Shown here one piece after another: positions 9,795 to 17,547 of a stretch of 41,689 bases of DNA. The stretch spans positions 1 through 41,689 of the forward strand of contig JAFGES010000048.1 in the NCBI GenBank assembly GCA_016931455.1, in the 5' to 3' direction. The stretch's first letter is position 1; the number at the start of each line of letters is the position of its first letter. This stretch comes from Desulfobacterales bacterium (lineage in GTDB: Bacteria > Desulfobacterota > Desulfobacteria > Desulfobacterales > JAHDSC01). The position numbers and the translations under genes are program-made. Below the pieces are notes generated by a model that was not told the DNA's origin, did no database searches, and saw only the letters and a list, made by a program, of their open reading frames with translations.

Positions 9795-12110
9795 CTATCT
9801 TCCGGTTGGAACCAGAATTTGAACTGGATCAGAATCACAATCATCGCCGGCAAATACGCTCTTTACATAGTAAAAATAAGTATTCCCACTGGTAACGGTA
9901 CTGTCCAGATAAGTGGAATATGTCGAAGTGGTTTCAGCGATTTTGTTATAGATAGTTCCCCCGTCATCACTACGGTAGATATCATAACGATCAGCGTCTA
10001 CATGTGTCCAAACCAGTTGAACTTTGCCGCGTTTTGCTCGGGCCGTGAGATCATCCACACATGTCACACAATACTGATTATCCACGTGCACCGTCGTCCA
10101 GGCTACATTTGTCAAGCCATTGCTGTCCGTTACTTTCAACGCGATATCATAGATTCCCGGAGTTGCCCATGTCATTTCAACCGTTTCACCGGTTGCATCG
10201 TCATAATCATAAGGCACCAGCAGGTCGATTTCCCAATCCCAACTAGCGATATGATCGCCTTCAGGTTCGTCGATATCAAAAGATTCGGAACCATCCAAGG
10301 TGATCGTTCCACCCGGACAGACTGTATATGGTCCGCCTGTGACGGCTGTGGGAGCATGCGGAGGCGGTGTCACTTCAATATCAATGGTTTCCGTGTCTCT
10401 TTTCACCGGTGAGCTATCATCTGTTACTCTCAAGGTCACAATAAAGGTACAAGGAGTCGGATAGGTATCACAATGAAAGGTGTAAGTCGGTTTTGCATTG
10501 ATATCCGTCGATGACCAGTCATATGTTCCATCATCGTCAAAGTCATATTCAAAAAGTGTTAGATTATGATTAGGATCAAGGTGGTATGATGCGGAGTGAT
10601 CGAAGGTAACGGGGACATCCTGTCCTGTAGGATTGGGATCGGCTGTCACCACAGCTACCGGCTGTGCCTCGAAACCGCTTAAAATGATGGTTGCCCAGGC
10701 CGTTGCGAATACACGGCCATAATAATCTCTAAATCGACCTCGAGTTGAGGAGGAACTGACATTTCTATCTTGATCCTCAATGAGTCGTTTTGCCAGTCCC
10801 CAAGTTGTTGCATCTCCCCGGTACCAGTCAAAGCCGTTGTATAAAGTTTCCACCGGTGTCGGCAGGGCAAGGCTGAAGGCCTTGAAACCGGCATAATACC
10901 CATAGTAGTCGTAAGAATTGTTCCAGGAATTCCAATAGATGACAAAATAGTCTTCACATCCTATCCAGCGGTAATCACTGGTGTCTTTTCCACAAAAAGA
11001 CAATTGAACCATACCAGACGGAGTTGTCGCGGTACCCGCTCCCTGGCCTGTGTAGCCAAAACCGCTGTATGATCCATAATCCCGGTAGCTGTAGCCCAAC
11101 CAAACGTCATTTCGGTCTTTAACCCACTGGGGAACCGTACATCCCCAAGTTCTTTCGGCTGGGATCATACCAATAGCAGCCCACTGACAGGCGGAATTAT
11201 CACCTTGTACATTCCAGCTATATCGCCAACCGCCGGCATTAATACCTGAAGCGGCATCCCCCTGGCCCCAGGCATACATATCGCACATATCCTGAATGAT
11301 ATCCTTATATGTGCGGCCGATAACATTTACAGGTCCTGTCGCGGCAATCGCACCGGGCGTCCTGGAGTTGATGATCGCATCCATCACCATGCCGCCTTCG
11401 TAAATAGGACGACTTCCGGTTACTTGTATTCCAAGCATATTTCCGTTGGTATCAGGATCACCATAAGTTTGGGCCCCAATGGTAGCAGCGCCCAGGCGTG
11501 TAAAAATGTATGCCAAACCTTTTGAAACGGTTTCTACGTATGGATCTTCATTCGGATTACCGATTTCAAGGTGATTGTTTACCTCAAAGGCATGCACGGC
11601 CGAGGCTGTCGGTGATGCATAATAAGAGCCGTAGGAAGCCCAATGCCCGTCGGCATACTGCTGTTTATAAAGCCACCAAAGGGCATCATCAACCGCTACG
11701 GCCCTTTCCGTATCGAGGTTGAAATTTTTAATTCTTACTCGATAGATATCGCTGATTTCATTTGAGCCGTCGTTAACCGTTAATGTAGCGATAAAGGGCG
11801 TTCCCACCGTACCTGAATAGGCATGGAAAATATCAACATTATACTTTGTGGATCCGGAGAGAGAACCGGTGATGTTCGCACTTCCATCTCCAAAGTTCCA
11901 CGCATAAGACATAGCTGCCGTATTGTCTGCATGGACCACGGCTTTAAGAAGTATAACCTTGCCGTCCCATGTTTGGTGATCGGCAAGTATATTTCCTTCC
12001 CACGGCACACAGATGACTTTTGTCACTGCTGCTGCCCCCACTGAGGCCATGGATAGAAAGACAACGGCTGTCAGCGCTAGGAATAAGATATTTTTTTTAT
12101 TTATCTTCAT
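9795..12110 (-). CDS. Secreted PKD / alpha-alpha-toroid / PKD / FN3-like protein
   Basis: 771 residues with a signal peptide (residues 1-28, ending VGAAA). Domains in order: a PKD domain (about 31-130, YAWNFGDG); an alpha/alpha-toroid of the prenyltransferase/squalene-cyclase repeat type (about 135-480, with ALWWLYKQQYADGHW and Trp/Tyr-rich repeats); two PKD domains (about 483-583 and 584-678); and a C-terminal fibronectin-III-like domain (about 679-771, VQLVWTHVDADRYDIYRS). I see no DxDD cyclase motif, so a binding or structural role is more likely than catalysis. The first three modules align in order with the toroid segment of the giant protein at 1-7522, so one looks like a duplication of part of the other. 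It sits 108 bp downstream of the PEP-CTERM gene, probably in the same transcript. The ribosome site is modest (GGGAA). Confidence 0.9.
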   Translation of the reverse strand: MKINKKNILFLALTAVVFLSMASVGAAAVTKVICVPWEGNILADHQTWDGKVILLKAVVHADNTAAMSYAWNFGDGSANITGSLSGSTKYNVDIFHAYSGTVGTPFIATLTVNDGSNEISDIYRVRIKNFNLDTERAVAVDDALWWLYKQQYADGHWASYGSYYASPTASAVHAFEVNNHLEIGNPNEDPYVETVSKGLAYIFTRLGAATIGAQTYGDPDTNGNMLGIQVTGSRPIYEGGMVMDAIINSRTPGAIAATGPVNVIGRTYKDIIQDMCDMYAWGQGDAASGINAGGWRYSWNVQGDNSACQWAAIGMIPAERTWGCTVPQWVKDRNDVWLGYSYRDYGSYSGFGYTGQGAGTATTPSGMVQLSFCGKDTSDYRWIGCEDYFVIYWNSWNNSYDYYGYYAGFKAFSLALPTPVETLYNGFDWYRGDATTWGLAKRLIEDQDRNVSSSSTRGRFRDYYGRVFATAWATIILSGFEAQPVAVVTADPNPTGQDVPVTFDHSASYHLDPNHNLTLFEYDFDDDGTYDWSSTDINAKPTYTFHCDTYPTPCTFIVTLRVTDDSSPVKRDTETIDIEVTPPPHAPTAVTGGPYTVCPGGTITLDGSESFDIDEPEGDHIASWDWEIDLLVPYDYDDATGETVEMTWATPGIYDIALKVTDSNGLTNVAWTTVHVDNQYCVTCVDDLTARAKRGKVQLVWTHVDADRYDIYRSDDGGTIYNKIAETTSTYSTYLDSTVTSGNTYFYYVKSVFAGDDCDSDPVQILVPTGR

Positions 12111-12218
12111 TTGATTTCCCTTTCATTCAATCATAAATAGCCGTAAATTGAATTGATGCACAAAAACGCAGCCCTTTCCCCCCGAAAAGGATTGCAGCAT
12201 CTATTTCAATGAATTCCT
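12111..12218 (-). other. Intercistronic region with a G6-loop hairpin and ribosome site
   Basis: Between the PEP-CTERM gene and the PKD/toroid gene. On the minus strand it has a small hairpin at 12173-12190 (CCTTT/AAAGG stem, loop TCGGGGGG) and, at 12116-12125, the ribosome-binding segment of the downstream gene. The 12116-12125 plus-strand 10-mer TTCCCTTTCA recurs exactly at 17359-17368 inside the predicted sigma54-driven transcript. The G6 could pair with the C6 loop at 17386-17391. Confidence 0.4.
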
Positions 12219-12911
12219 TTATTTGTTTCTATGCCTCTTAGAAAGATTTTTTCTTGTAAAACCAATGAGTCCTAAAATACCCGTGCCGAACAACATCACA
12301 GTACAGGGTTCCGGGATCGGATGAATCTTTAACTCACTGGAAAAGTAGATCGTTGCATCGCTATCCGGATCGGTTTGGGCAAGATAAAAACCTGAATCCG
12401 GAACTTCATAGGATAAGTTAATAAAGATTTCAGCCCAATCACCCGGATTCAAGAAAAATTCCCATCCCATAGCCCAAGAGACGTCATCTTTAGATCCTTC
12501 AGGAACAGCATTGGTGTTGTCTAAAACTCCTGCTAAGACATGAGCGTAAATGTCGCCGAAACAGGGATCATCAATTTCCCAGGACTGTTTGATCTTTGGT
12601 GAATCAATTGCGGTTCCATATTCATTGAAAAAAGTATTTATTGCTTCATCAATTTCATAATCGAAAAAGGCAATAAAATTATGGGGACCAGCTTCATATG
12701 TTTTCCAGGTTAATTCTCCTAGATCACCTATCAATGCTCCGCCGGTAATGTCAACCGGCATTCCGGACGTATCGTATTCAGCCGGAGCAACGGTTAATGT
12801 TTCATCAATTTTAAACGCCCAGTCATAAAGGCTAATCGTAACAGCCGAAGCGGGCATAAGGCTAAGGCCTAAAAATAAAACGGATAAAAAAATGATTTGA
12901 AGTTTTTTCAT
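12219..12911 (-). CDS. PEP-CTERM sorting-signal protein
   Basis: 230 residues with a signal peptide (1-23, ending MPASA). The C-terminus has the PEP-CTERM tripartite signal: Pro-Glu-Pro (IPEPCTVMLFGTG), a hydrophobic helix, then a basic tail (RKNLSKRHRNK). This signal is recognised by exosortase, with the protein destined for the outer surface or exopolysaccharide matrix. The body (ISLYDWAFKIDETL...) has no recognised fold. Start ATG at 12911 with an ideal AAGGAGG at 12920-12926. It is first in the minus-strand series and lies about 100 bp downstream of a strong sigma54 promoter. No exosortase gene is in the window. Confidence 0.9.
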   Translation of the reverse strand: MKKLQIIFLSVLFLGLSLMPASAVTISLYDWAFKIDETLTVAPAEYDTSGMPVDITGGALIGDLGELTWKTYEAGPHNFIAFFDYEIDEAINTFFNEYGTAIDSPKIKQSWEIDDPCFGDIYAHVLAGVLDNTNAVPEGSKDDVSWAMGWEFFLNPGDWAEIFINLSYEVPDSGFYLAQTDPDSDATIYFSSELKIHPIPEPCTVMLFGTGILGLIGFTRKNLSKRHRNK

Positions 12912-13019
12912 TCAAATAACCTCCTTTTAATAAAATTATTGCTTTGCCCATTTTTTGCCTAGTTTTTTCTGATCACCTCCTTCTCAAAATTATGTATAGA
13001 AATAACCAATTCCTTAGAA

Positions 13020-13035
13020 TGCAATTAAAATGCCA
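13020..13035 (-). promoter_or_regulatory. Sigma54 (-24/-12) promoter for the PEP-CTERM gene
   Basis: On the minus strand the sequence is TGGCATTTTAATTGCA. GG and GC are exactly 12 bases apart, close to the consensus TGGCAC-N5-TTGCW. Predicted start of transcription is near 13009, giving a leader of about 98 nt. An NtrC-type activator is encoded about 2.7 kb away. Confidence 0.8.
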
Positions 13036-13118
13036 TTTTAAACTAGTTGAGAAAAAATCTTAACTATATGATATCATGTTGTATTTTTTAAAATCCATTT
13101 TTAAATATAAATTTGGCT

Positions 13119-13136
13119 TATGAAAAATTTTTCATA
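13119..13136. promoter_or_regulatory. 18-bp perfect palindrome, possible activator site
   Basis: A perfect inverted repeat (half-site TATGAAAAA) centred about 118 bp upstream of the predicted sigma54 start. That is the usual distance for an enhancer bound by an NtrC-type activator. It is AT-rich, so chance is a real alternative. Confidence 0.35.
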
Positions 13137-13331
13137 TTATTATGAACAGTATTACTCAATGTGTATCGATATAGCCATTTTATAGCAGCATCAGTAACAT
13201 AATGACATCTATTAAAAAGAAGCTGTGCATTGAATTGATGTAGAAAATATTTAAGACTATATTCCATATGAAATATTTATTATGTAGTAATTTATTAAGA
13301 CAAAAGACAAGAATCCTTTTTGAGGTTAATC

Positions 13332-13360
13332 TTGACATACCCTGCCGTCCTATCTATAAC
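13332..13360 (+). promoter_or_regulatory. Sigma70 promoter for the YdjY-kinase-activator operon
   Basis: TTGACA at 13332-13337, a 17-bp spacer, then TATAAC at 13355-13360. Transcription would begin near 13367, about 83 bp before the ATG at 13450. It is one of the best sigma70 matches in the window and would supply the regulators constitutively. Confidence 0.75.
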
Positions 13361-13449
13361 TTATTTTAAATACTAAATGATTATTGTGATTTCATAAAAG
13401 TGAGTTCATAAAACCTCTGATGAGTGATGAAAAAGAAAGGTCTTTTTAA

Positions 13450-14223
13450 ATGGGGTTAAAATTTGTTACAAACATTATTTTGATTTGTCTCATTTCTCTA
13501 TTGCCGTTAAAAGGATATGGTGCAGAAAAACCGGCAATTACTGCAATTGAAAAACCGGTCGGCAGAGATGCTCCTTTCTTGGATAAAGGGCCGGCACCGG
13601 AAATGGCGGCAATGCCGATCATTCAGAAACTCGAAAATGGAATATTACGCTTTGATAATATGACGATTAACAAACAAGAGGGATATGTGCGTGTAAATGG
13701 TGAAATAAACATGGACGAAGGTCTGGTGGAATATCTGGCTTGCGGCCCTTACGGAAAGCTTCACGAGAGCATTTTGAAACTTGACGTTGTTCCTTATTAT
13801 TTGCAGATTGCTTTGCTTCTTATCGACCTTGAACCCGGAAACAACCCTCTTGAATTTCAGGGCCAGCAACGTGCTCCGAAGGGTGATTTGGTCGAGCTAT
13901 GGATTTCATGGGAAGGCAAGAACAAGATAAAAGTGGGCTGCCGAGCTGAAGATCTGATTTTCAATAATAAAACGAAAAATAAGATGCAGCATACGCATTG
14001 GATATTTACCGGATCGCAGATATTAGACGGTCGATTTATGGCTGATGTGGAGCAATCTATTGCAGCCACCTATCACGATCCTTTCGCAATGTTTGATCAT
14101 CCGCTTGAAACCGGTTCGGATGATACCATTTACTTTGTAAACAAAGAGGTAGTACCGCCCAAGGGGACCCCCATAACTTTTGAAATCAGGCCATTGCCGC
14201 CTCTAAAGGCGATAAAAAAATAA
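13450..14223 (+). CDS. Exported YdjY-like domain protein
   Basis: 257 residues with a signal peptide (1-24, ending GYGAE). The core (about 60-200) has the pattern I associate with the YdjY domain family (LACGPYGKLHESIL, then LQIALLLIDLEPG). The function of that family is not established. The ATG at 13450 has an AAAGG ribosome site. It is first in an operon with the histidine kinase (53-bp gap) and the response regulator, so it may act in the periplasm in sensing or as part of the same envelope programme. The family assignment is from memory of the motif and is moderately secure. Confidence 0.65.
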   Translation: MGLKFVTNIILICLISLLPLKGYGAEKPAITAIEKPVGRDAPFLDKGPAPEMAAMPIIQKLENGILRFDNMTINKQEGYVRVNGEINMDEGLVEYLACGPYGKLHESILKLDVVPYYLQIALLLIDLEPGNNPLEFQGQQRAPKGDLVELWISWEGKNKIKVGCRAEDLIFNNKTKNKMQHTHWIFTGSQILDGRFMADVEQSIAATYHDPFAMFDHPLETGSDDTIYFVNKEVVPPKGTPITFEIRPLPPLKAIKK

Positions 14224-14276
14224 GCTTCCCTATCTTGTCGGATAGAATTATATAAGGGGTATACAAAATATTTTCC

Positions 14277-15671
14277 ATGAAAAAGCTGCGTACCCGGATC
14301 ATTATTCCATTTCTATTGCTGTTTTTAATGATCGGCCTGATTTCGATTTTAATAGAGCAGTCTTATATTTCCGGTTTGATAGATTCCAGGATATCCAGCC
14401 AAGCAGAGCGGATATCCCAAGTACTTTCCAATTCTGAATTTGTGCTCAATCCAATATACCTACTTAAATTAAAAGAGATAATCGATGGAGAGATTGTCGT
14501 TTTTGATAAGAAAGAGAAAGTCATCGTCTCCACTGTATCTAAAGAAAAATTGTTTGAGTACAAGCAAAAAATTAACATCCAAGATCTTTTTCTTCTTTTG
14601 GATAGGGGTAAAAGAAATGTTTCCCGGCAGGTTTTAACTAACGAGCATGATTCTTATCTGATAACGACGAGGTTGTTAATTGTTCCCGCAAATCCACGGG
14701 AAAGAATGATGCTTTGTATTGTTTCTCCTTTGGCTGATGTTTTCAGTGCTAAGGCAAAGATAAGAAACAGAATGTTTCTCATTGGTATTTGCGGTCTTAT
14801 TTTAGCCGGCTTGTTCAGTTATATTATTTCTAGATCCGTGACGAATCCAATAAATGATATTGTTGCCGTTACTCGGGATATTGCAGAGGGACATTTTGAA
14901 AAAAAGGTGATTGTTTCATCTGTTGAGGAACTCAAATTGCTGACGGTTTCCATTAACAGCATGACGGATAAATTAAAGAAATATAAAACTCAAATTGTTC
15001 GTTCAAGCCATTTGGCCGCTGTAGGCAAAGTGACGGCAGCCATAGCTCATGAGATAGGAAATCCGCTTTCCAGCATTAAAATGATGGCACAGCTATTGCG
15101 GAATCGGTTAGCTTCGAATTCGGAAAACAGATCCATCATTCATTCACTTCTGGAAGAGATAAGCAGATTGGAAAGAATTGTAAAAGAGCTCAATCAATCC
15201 GTGAAATCTTTTGAACTTACTCTCAATAAAATGAATCTGAACGAAATTATAGATGAAGTCCTTGCAGTGATAACGCCTAAGCTGGCTCATCGTAATATTG
15301 ACTTGACAACTGAACTTAAGCATTCATTGCCCTTGGTAAAAATTGATAGAGATAAAATTAAGCAAGTCATTTGGAACCTTCTCTTAAACGCTATGGAAAG
15401 CATGCCCCAAGGAGGTACGATCAAAATTTTGACCGATGAAAAACCCATTTCAAATACTCTAGAAATTATTATCGAGGATGAAGGTTACGGTCTTTCCGAT
15501 GATAGTTTAAAAAAAATATTTTCACCTTTTTTTACCACAAAAGAGGAAGGTTTGGGGCTGGGTCTTTCCACCAGCAGAGAAATTATTAAAAGACATGGCG
15601 GTAGCTTGTCAATCGAAAACCTTGCCGAAAAGGGGGCAAGAGCTGTAATTGTTCTTCCTATAAAAAGCTGA
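14277..15671 (+). CDS. Membrane sensor histidine kinase
   Basis: 464 residues. TM1 is at about 8-27, followed by a periplasmic sensor of about 135 residues, TM2 (about 166-186), HAMP (about 187-240), HisKA with phospho-acceptor His258 in AIAHEIGNPLSS, and an HATPase domain (N-box NLLLNAMESM, G-boxes DEGYGLS and GLGLGLSTS, F-box FSPFFTT). It autophosphorylates and should donate phosphate to the NtrC-type regulator that begins 12 bp after its stop codon. The sensor ligand is unknown. The form resembles kinases that partner sigma54 activators in Desulfobacterota; it is not the multi-membrane PrsK kinase described for PEP-CTERM systems. Confidence 0.93.
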   Translation: MKKLRTRIIIPFLLLFLMIGLISILIEQSYISGLIDSRISSQAERISQVLSNSEFVLNPIYLLKLKEIIDGEIVVFDKKEKVIVSTVSKEKLFEYKQKINIQDLFLLLDRGKRNVSRQVLTNEHDSYLITTRLLIVPANPRERMMLCIVSPLADVFSAKAKIRNRMFLIGICGLILAGLFSYIISRSVTNPINDIVAVTRDIAEGHFEKKVIVSSVEELKLLTVSINSMTDKLKKYKTQIVRSSHLAAVGKVTAAIAHEIGNPLSSIKMMAQLLRNRLASNSENRSIIHSLLEEISRLERIVKELNQSVKSFELTLNKMNLNEIIDEVLAVITPKLAHRNIDLTTELKHSLPLVKIDRDKIKQVIWNLLLNAMESMPQGGTIKILTDEKPISNTLEIIIEDEGYGLSDDSLKKIFSPFFTTKEEGLGLGLSTSREIIKRHGGSLSIENLAEKGARAVIVLPIKS

Positions 15672-15683
15672 GGAATACTATTG

Positions 15684-17117
15684 ATGGCCAAGGTGTTGAT
15701 CGTTGATGATGAAGAGAAAATCTGTTTCGCTTTTTCACATTTTTTAAAAGACATAGGCCATATGCCTTTTATTGCGGCTAACACAACAGATGCGCTTAAA
15801 ATCATATTAAACGAAAAACCCGAAATCATTTTTTTAGATATACGTTTGCCGGGTGAAAGTGGTTTATTGTTGCTCGATAAGATAAAAAAAAGAGATAGAG
15901 ATATAGAAAGCCGTGTTGTAGTAATGACCGCTCATGGTACGATGGACACGGCGATACAGGCCATGCAATTGGGGGCTGATGAGTATTTAACAAAACCGAT
16001 AGACTTGGACCAAGTGAGTCTCTTAATTAAAAGGCTGTCCCGATTTAACGAAGTCAAACCTCTTTTCAAACTGAACAAGCCGGATCTTGCACTAAATGGA
16101 AAATCGGATATTTTTATCGGAAAAAGTCAGGCCATACAAGATATTTACAAAATGATAGGTCTCATGACGACCAATGATGTTCCCGTTCTTATTGAGGGCG
16201 AAAGCGGGGTAGGAAAGGAGCTGGTAGCAAAAACCATTCATTTTAAGAGCGAACGTAAAAAATTCCCCTTTGTGGCCATCAATTGCGGCGCTATGCCGGA
16301 TAACCTTCTAGAAAGCGAACTTTTTGGATATGAAAAAGGGGCCTTCACCGGAGCCCAGAACCGTAAAATCGGTAAGTTTGAGTATGCAGCAGGAGGCACT
16401 ATCTTCCTGGATGAAATCGGTGATTTGAAATTTCCTCTGCAGATTAAGCTCTTGAGAGTCCTGCAGGAAAAACAGCTGGTTCGTATCGGAGGTCTTGAAT
16501 CCATTCCCGTACAGGCTCGAGTCATTACAGCTACAAATAAGAATCTATATGAAGAAGTAGAGTCCAAAAATTTCAGAAGTGATCTTTATTATCGACTACA
16601 GCTTATTACTCTGAAAATTCCTCCTCTGCGGGAAAGAAAGGTAGATATTCCGGATTTAACCGAATATTTTATTTATAAGTCAAACCGAGAACTGGGTAAA
16701 AATATCAGCGGAATTGAAAAATCAGTGTTGGATGAATTTCATTCTTACCACTGGCCGGGAAATGTTCGCGAACTTGAAAATGTTATTAAACGGGCTGCTA
16801 TACTTACACCGGGAAAAGTTCTAAGTATACATCAAATGGAGCCGCTTAGATCAAAGAACATTAAAACTCAAAATACCCCTTCAGCCGATTTATTGGAACG
16901 AACCATTAGAAAATGTTTTAAAGCCGTGGATTCTTCTCCATTTTTTAAATCCGGTCAACTTTACAAGAATATTATTCAAATAGTGGAAAAGACGATGATA
17001 GAAGAAGCGCTGGAATTTTGTGATCATAACCAGCTGAAGGCATCCGGACTTCTGGGAATGAATCGTTCCACGTTTAGAAATAAAATAACGGAATATGAGC
17101 TTAAAACCGAGAAATGA
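15684..17117 (+). CDS. NtrC-family sigma54-dependent response regulator
   Basis: 477 residues from the ATG at 15684; a TTG three bases upstream is less likely, with AGGA at 15671. The receiver domain (1-120) has the acidic pocket VDDEE and phospho-acceptor Asp in FLDIRLPG (about residue 52), followed by MTAHG and K. The AAA+ domain (about 140-375) has Walker A GESGVGKE, the sigma54-contact loop GAFTGA, Walker B TIFLDEIGD and the R-finger region FRSDLYYRL. The C-terminal Fis-type helix-turn-helix ends SGLLGMNRSTFRNKI. It should open sigma54 promoters; candidates lie at 13020-13035 and 17316-17331, flanking this operon. Confidence 0.95.
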   Translation: MAKVLIVDDEEKICFAFSHFLKDIGHMPFIAANTTDALKIILNEKPEIIFLDIRLPGESGLLLLDKIKKRDRDIESRVVVMTAHGTMDTAIQAMQLGADEYLTKPIDLDQVSLLIKRLSRFNEVKPLFKLNKPDLALNGKSDIFIGKSQAIQDIYKMIGLMTTNDVPVLIEGESGVGKELVAKTIHFKSERKKFPFVAINCGAMPDNLLESELFGYEKGAFTGAQNRKIGKFEYAAGGTIFLDEIGDLKFPLQIKLLRVLQEKQLVRIGGLESIPVQARVITATNKNLYEEVESKNFRSDLYYRLQLITLKIPPLRERKVDIPDLTEYFIYKSNRELGKNISGIEKSVLDEFHSYHWPGNVRELENVIKRAAILTPGKVLSIHQMEPLRSKNIKTQNTPSADLLERTIRKCFKAVDSSPFFKSGQLYKNIIQIVEKTMIEEALEFCDHNQLKASGLLGMNRSTFRNKITEYELKTEK

Positions 17118-17142
17118 CAAAAAATGTGCAAAAATGTCATTT
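17112..17142. promoter_or_regulatory. Inverted repeat at the end of the regulator gene
   Basis: AAATGACA (17112-17119) and TGTCATTT (17135-17142) flank a 15-nt spacer containing TGTGCA. The first arm overlaps the stop codon. It could be a weak terminator (TTT follows) or an activator-binding site upstream of the sigma54 promoter at 17316. I cannot choose between them. Confidence 0.3.
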
Positions 17143-17236
17143 TCTGTACAAATTTTAAGCTATTTCAATTTGAGCTTGTAAAATCAAATAAATATATTGT
17201 CTTTTAATACTTCCTGATTTTTCCCACATAAGTATC

Positions 17237-17260
17237 ATATAATATTTTAAAATATTATAT
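17237..17260. promoter_or_regulatory. 24-bp perfect palindrome upstream of sigma54 promoter
   Basis: A fully symmetrical AT-only inverted repeat (half-site ATATAATATTTT), centred about 94 bp before the predicted start site. The position suits an enhancer, but AT-only palindromes arise easily, and the half-site differs from that at 13119-13136. Confidence 0.3.
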
Positions 17261-17315
17261 CGATTCCCATACCTACCGGAGATAAAAACAAAATAGGGTT
17301 TTTAATATTTATTTT

Positions 17316-17331
17316 CGGCATATAAATTGCT
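17316..17331 (+). promoter_or_regulatory. Sigma54-type promoter before the toroid/TonB operon
   Basis: CGGCATATAAATTGCT. GG (17317-17318) and GC (17329-17330) are exactly 12 bases apart, with a consensus TTGCT -12 element. The -24 element lacks the first G-preceding T of TGGCAC. Predicted start is near 17342. Confidence 0.6.
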
Positions 17332-17341
17332 TGTAAAATAT

Positions 17342-17412
17342 AAACAAACTTAAAGAACTTCCCTTTCAATTGGATAACGCTTTTGCCCCCCAATTAAGCG
17401 TTATCCTTTTTT
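17342..17412 (+). ncRNA. Candidate sigma54-driven small RNA (or attenuated leader)
   Basis: From the predicted sigma54 start to the T-run of the terminator is about 71 nt. The 5' part is unstructured and pyrimidine-rich (CTTCCCTTTC at 17358-17367). The 3' part is the terminator hairpin, whose loop contains six C. Unpaired C-rich segments are typical of bacterial small RNAs that pair with ribosome-binding sites. The alternative is a leader of the 17548 gene in which the hairpin attenuates transcription. No reading frame of note. Confidence 0.4.
17372..17412 (+). terminator. Intrinsic terminator in the leader
   Basis: A perfect 11-bp stem (GGATAACGCTT / AAGCGTTATCC), a 13-nt loop with CCCCCC at 17386-17391, then six T. 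It is a textbook rho-independent terminator about 255 bp after the regulator gene but downstream of the sigma54 promoter, so it would act on that promoter's transcript. Confidence 0.85.
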
Positions 17413-17547
17413 CTAGTATGCTATGAAAAAACTTAAAATTCTATAATATTTTTTATTCAATCCAAACTGCGCTTATTGAAGCGCAAAACTGATTATAAGT
17501 TAAAATTACTTTTTATTTAAAATACTTTTGGAAAAGAGGATAAAATT
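17413..17547 (+). promoter_or_regulatory. Rest of the leader of the toroid gene
   Basis: It holds a perfect TATAAT at 17442-17447 with no good -35 box, and a 7-bp hairpin (17468-17485, TGCGCTT/AAGCGCA) without a T-run. If the upstream terminator is efficient, the toroid/TonB operon needs a promoter here or regulated read-through. I found no cobalamin-riboswitch-like element. Confidence 0.35.

Larger units (their letters stand above)
12912..13449. other. Divergent control region
   Basis: 538 bp, strongly AT-rich, no gene found. It separates the minus-strand PEP-CTERM/PKD genes from the plus-strand YdjY/kinase/activator genes. It carries a sigma54 promoter pointing left, a palindrome at an enhancer-like distance, and a consensus sigma70 promoter pointing right, each listed separately. 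A smaller palindrome, ATGATATCAT, lies at 13068-13077. Confidence 0.6.

Noticed and set aside
17118-17547. Cobalamin riboswitch upstream of the toroid/TonB operon
   Set aside because: I found no B12-box-like segment; the region is explained by a sigma54 promoter, a terminator and a small hairpin.
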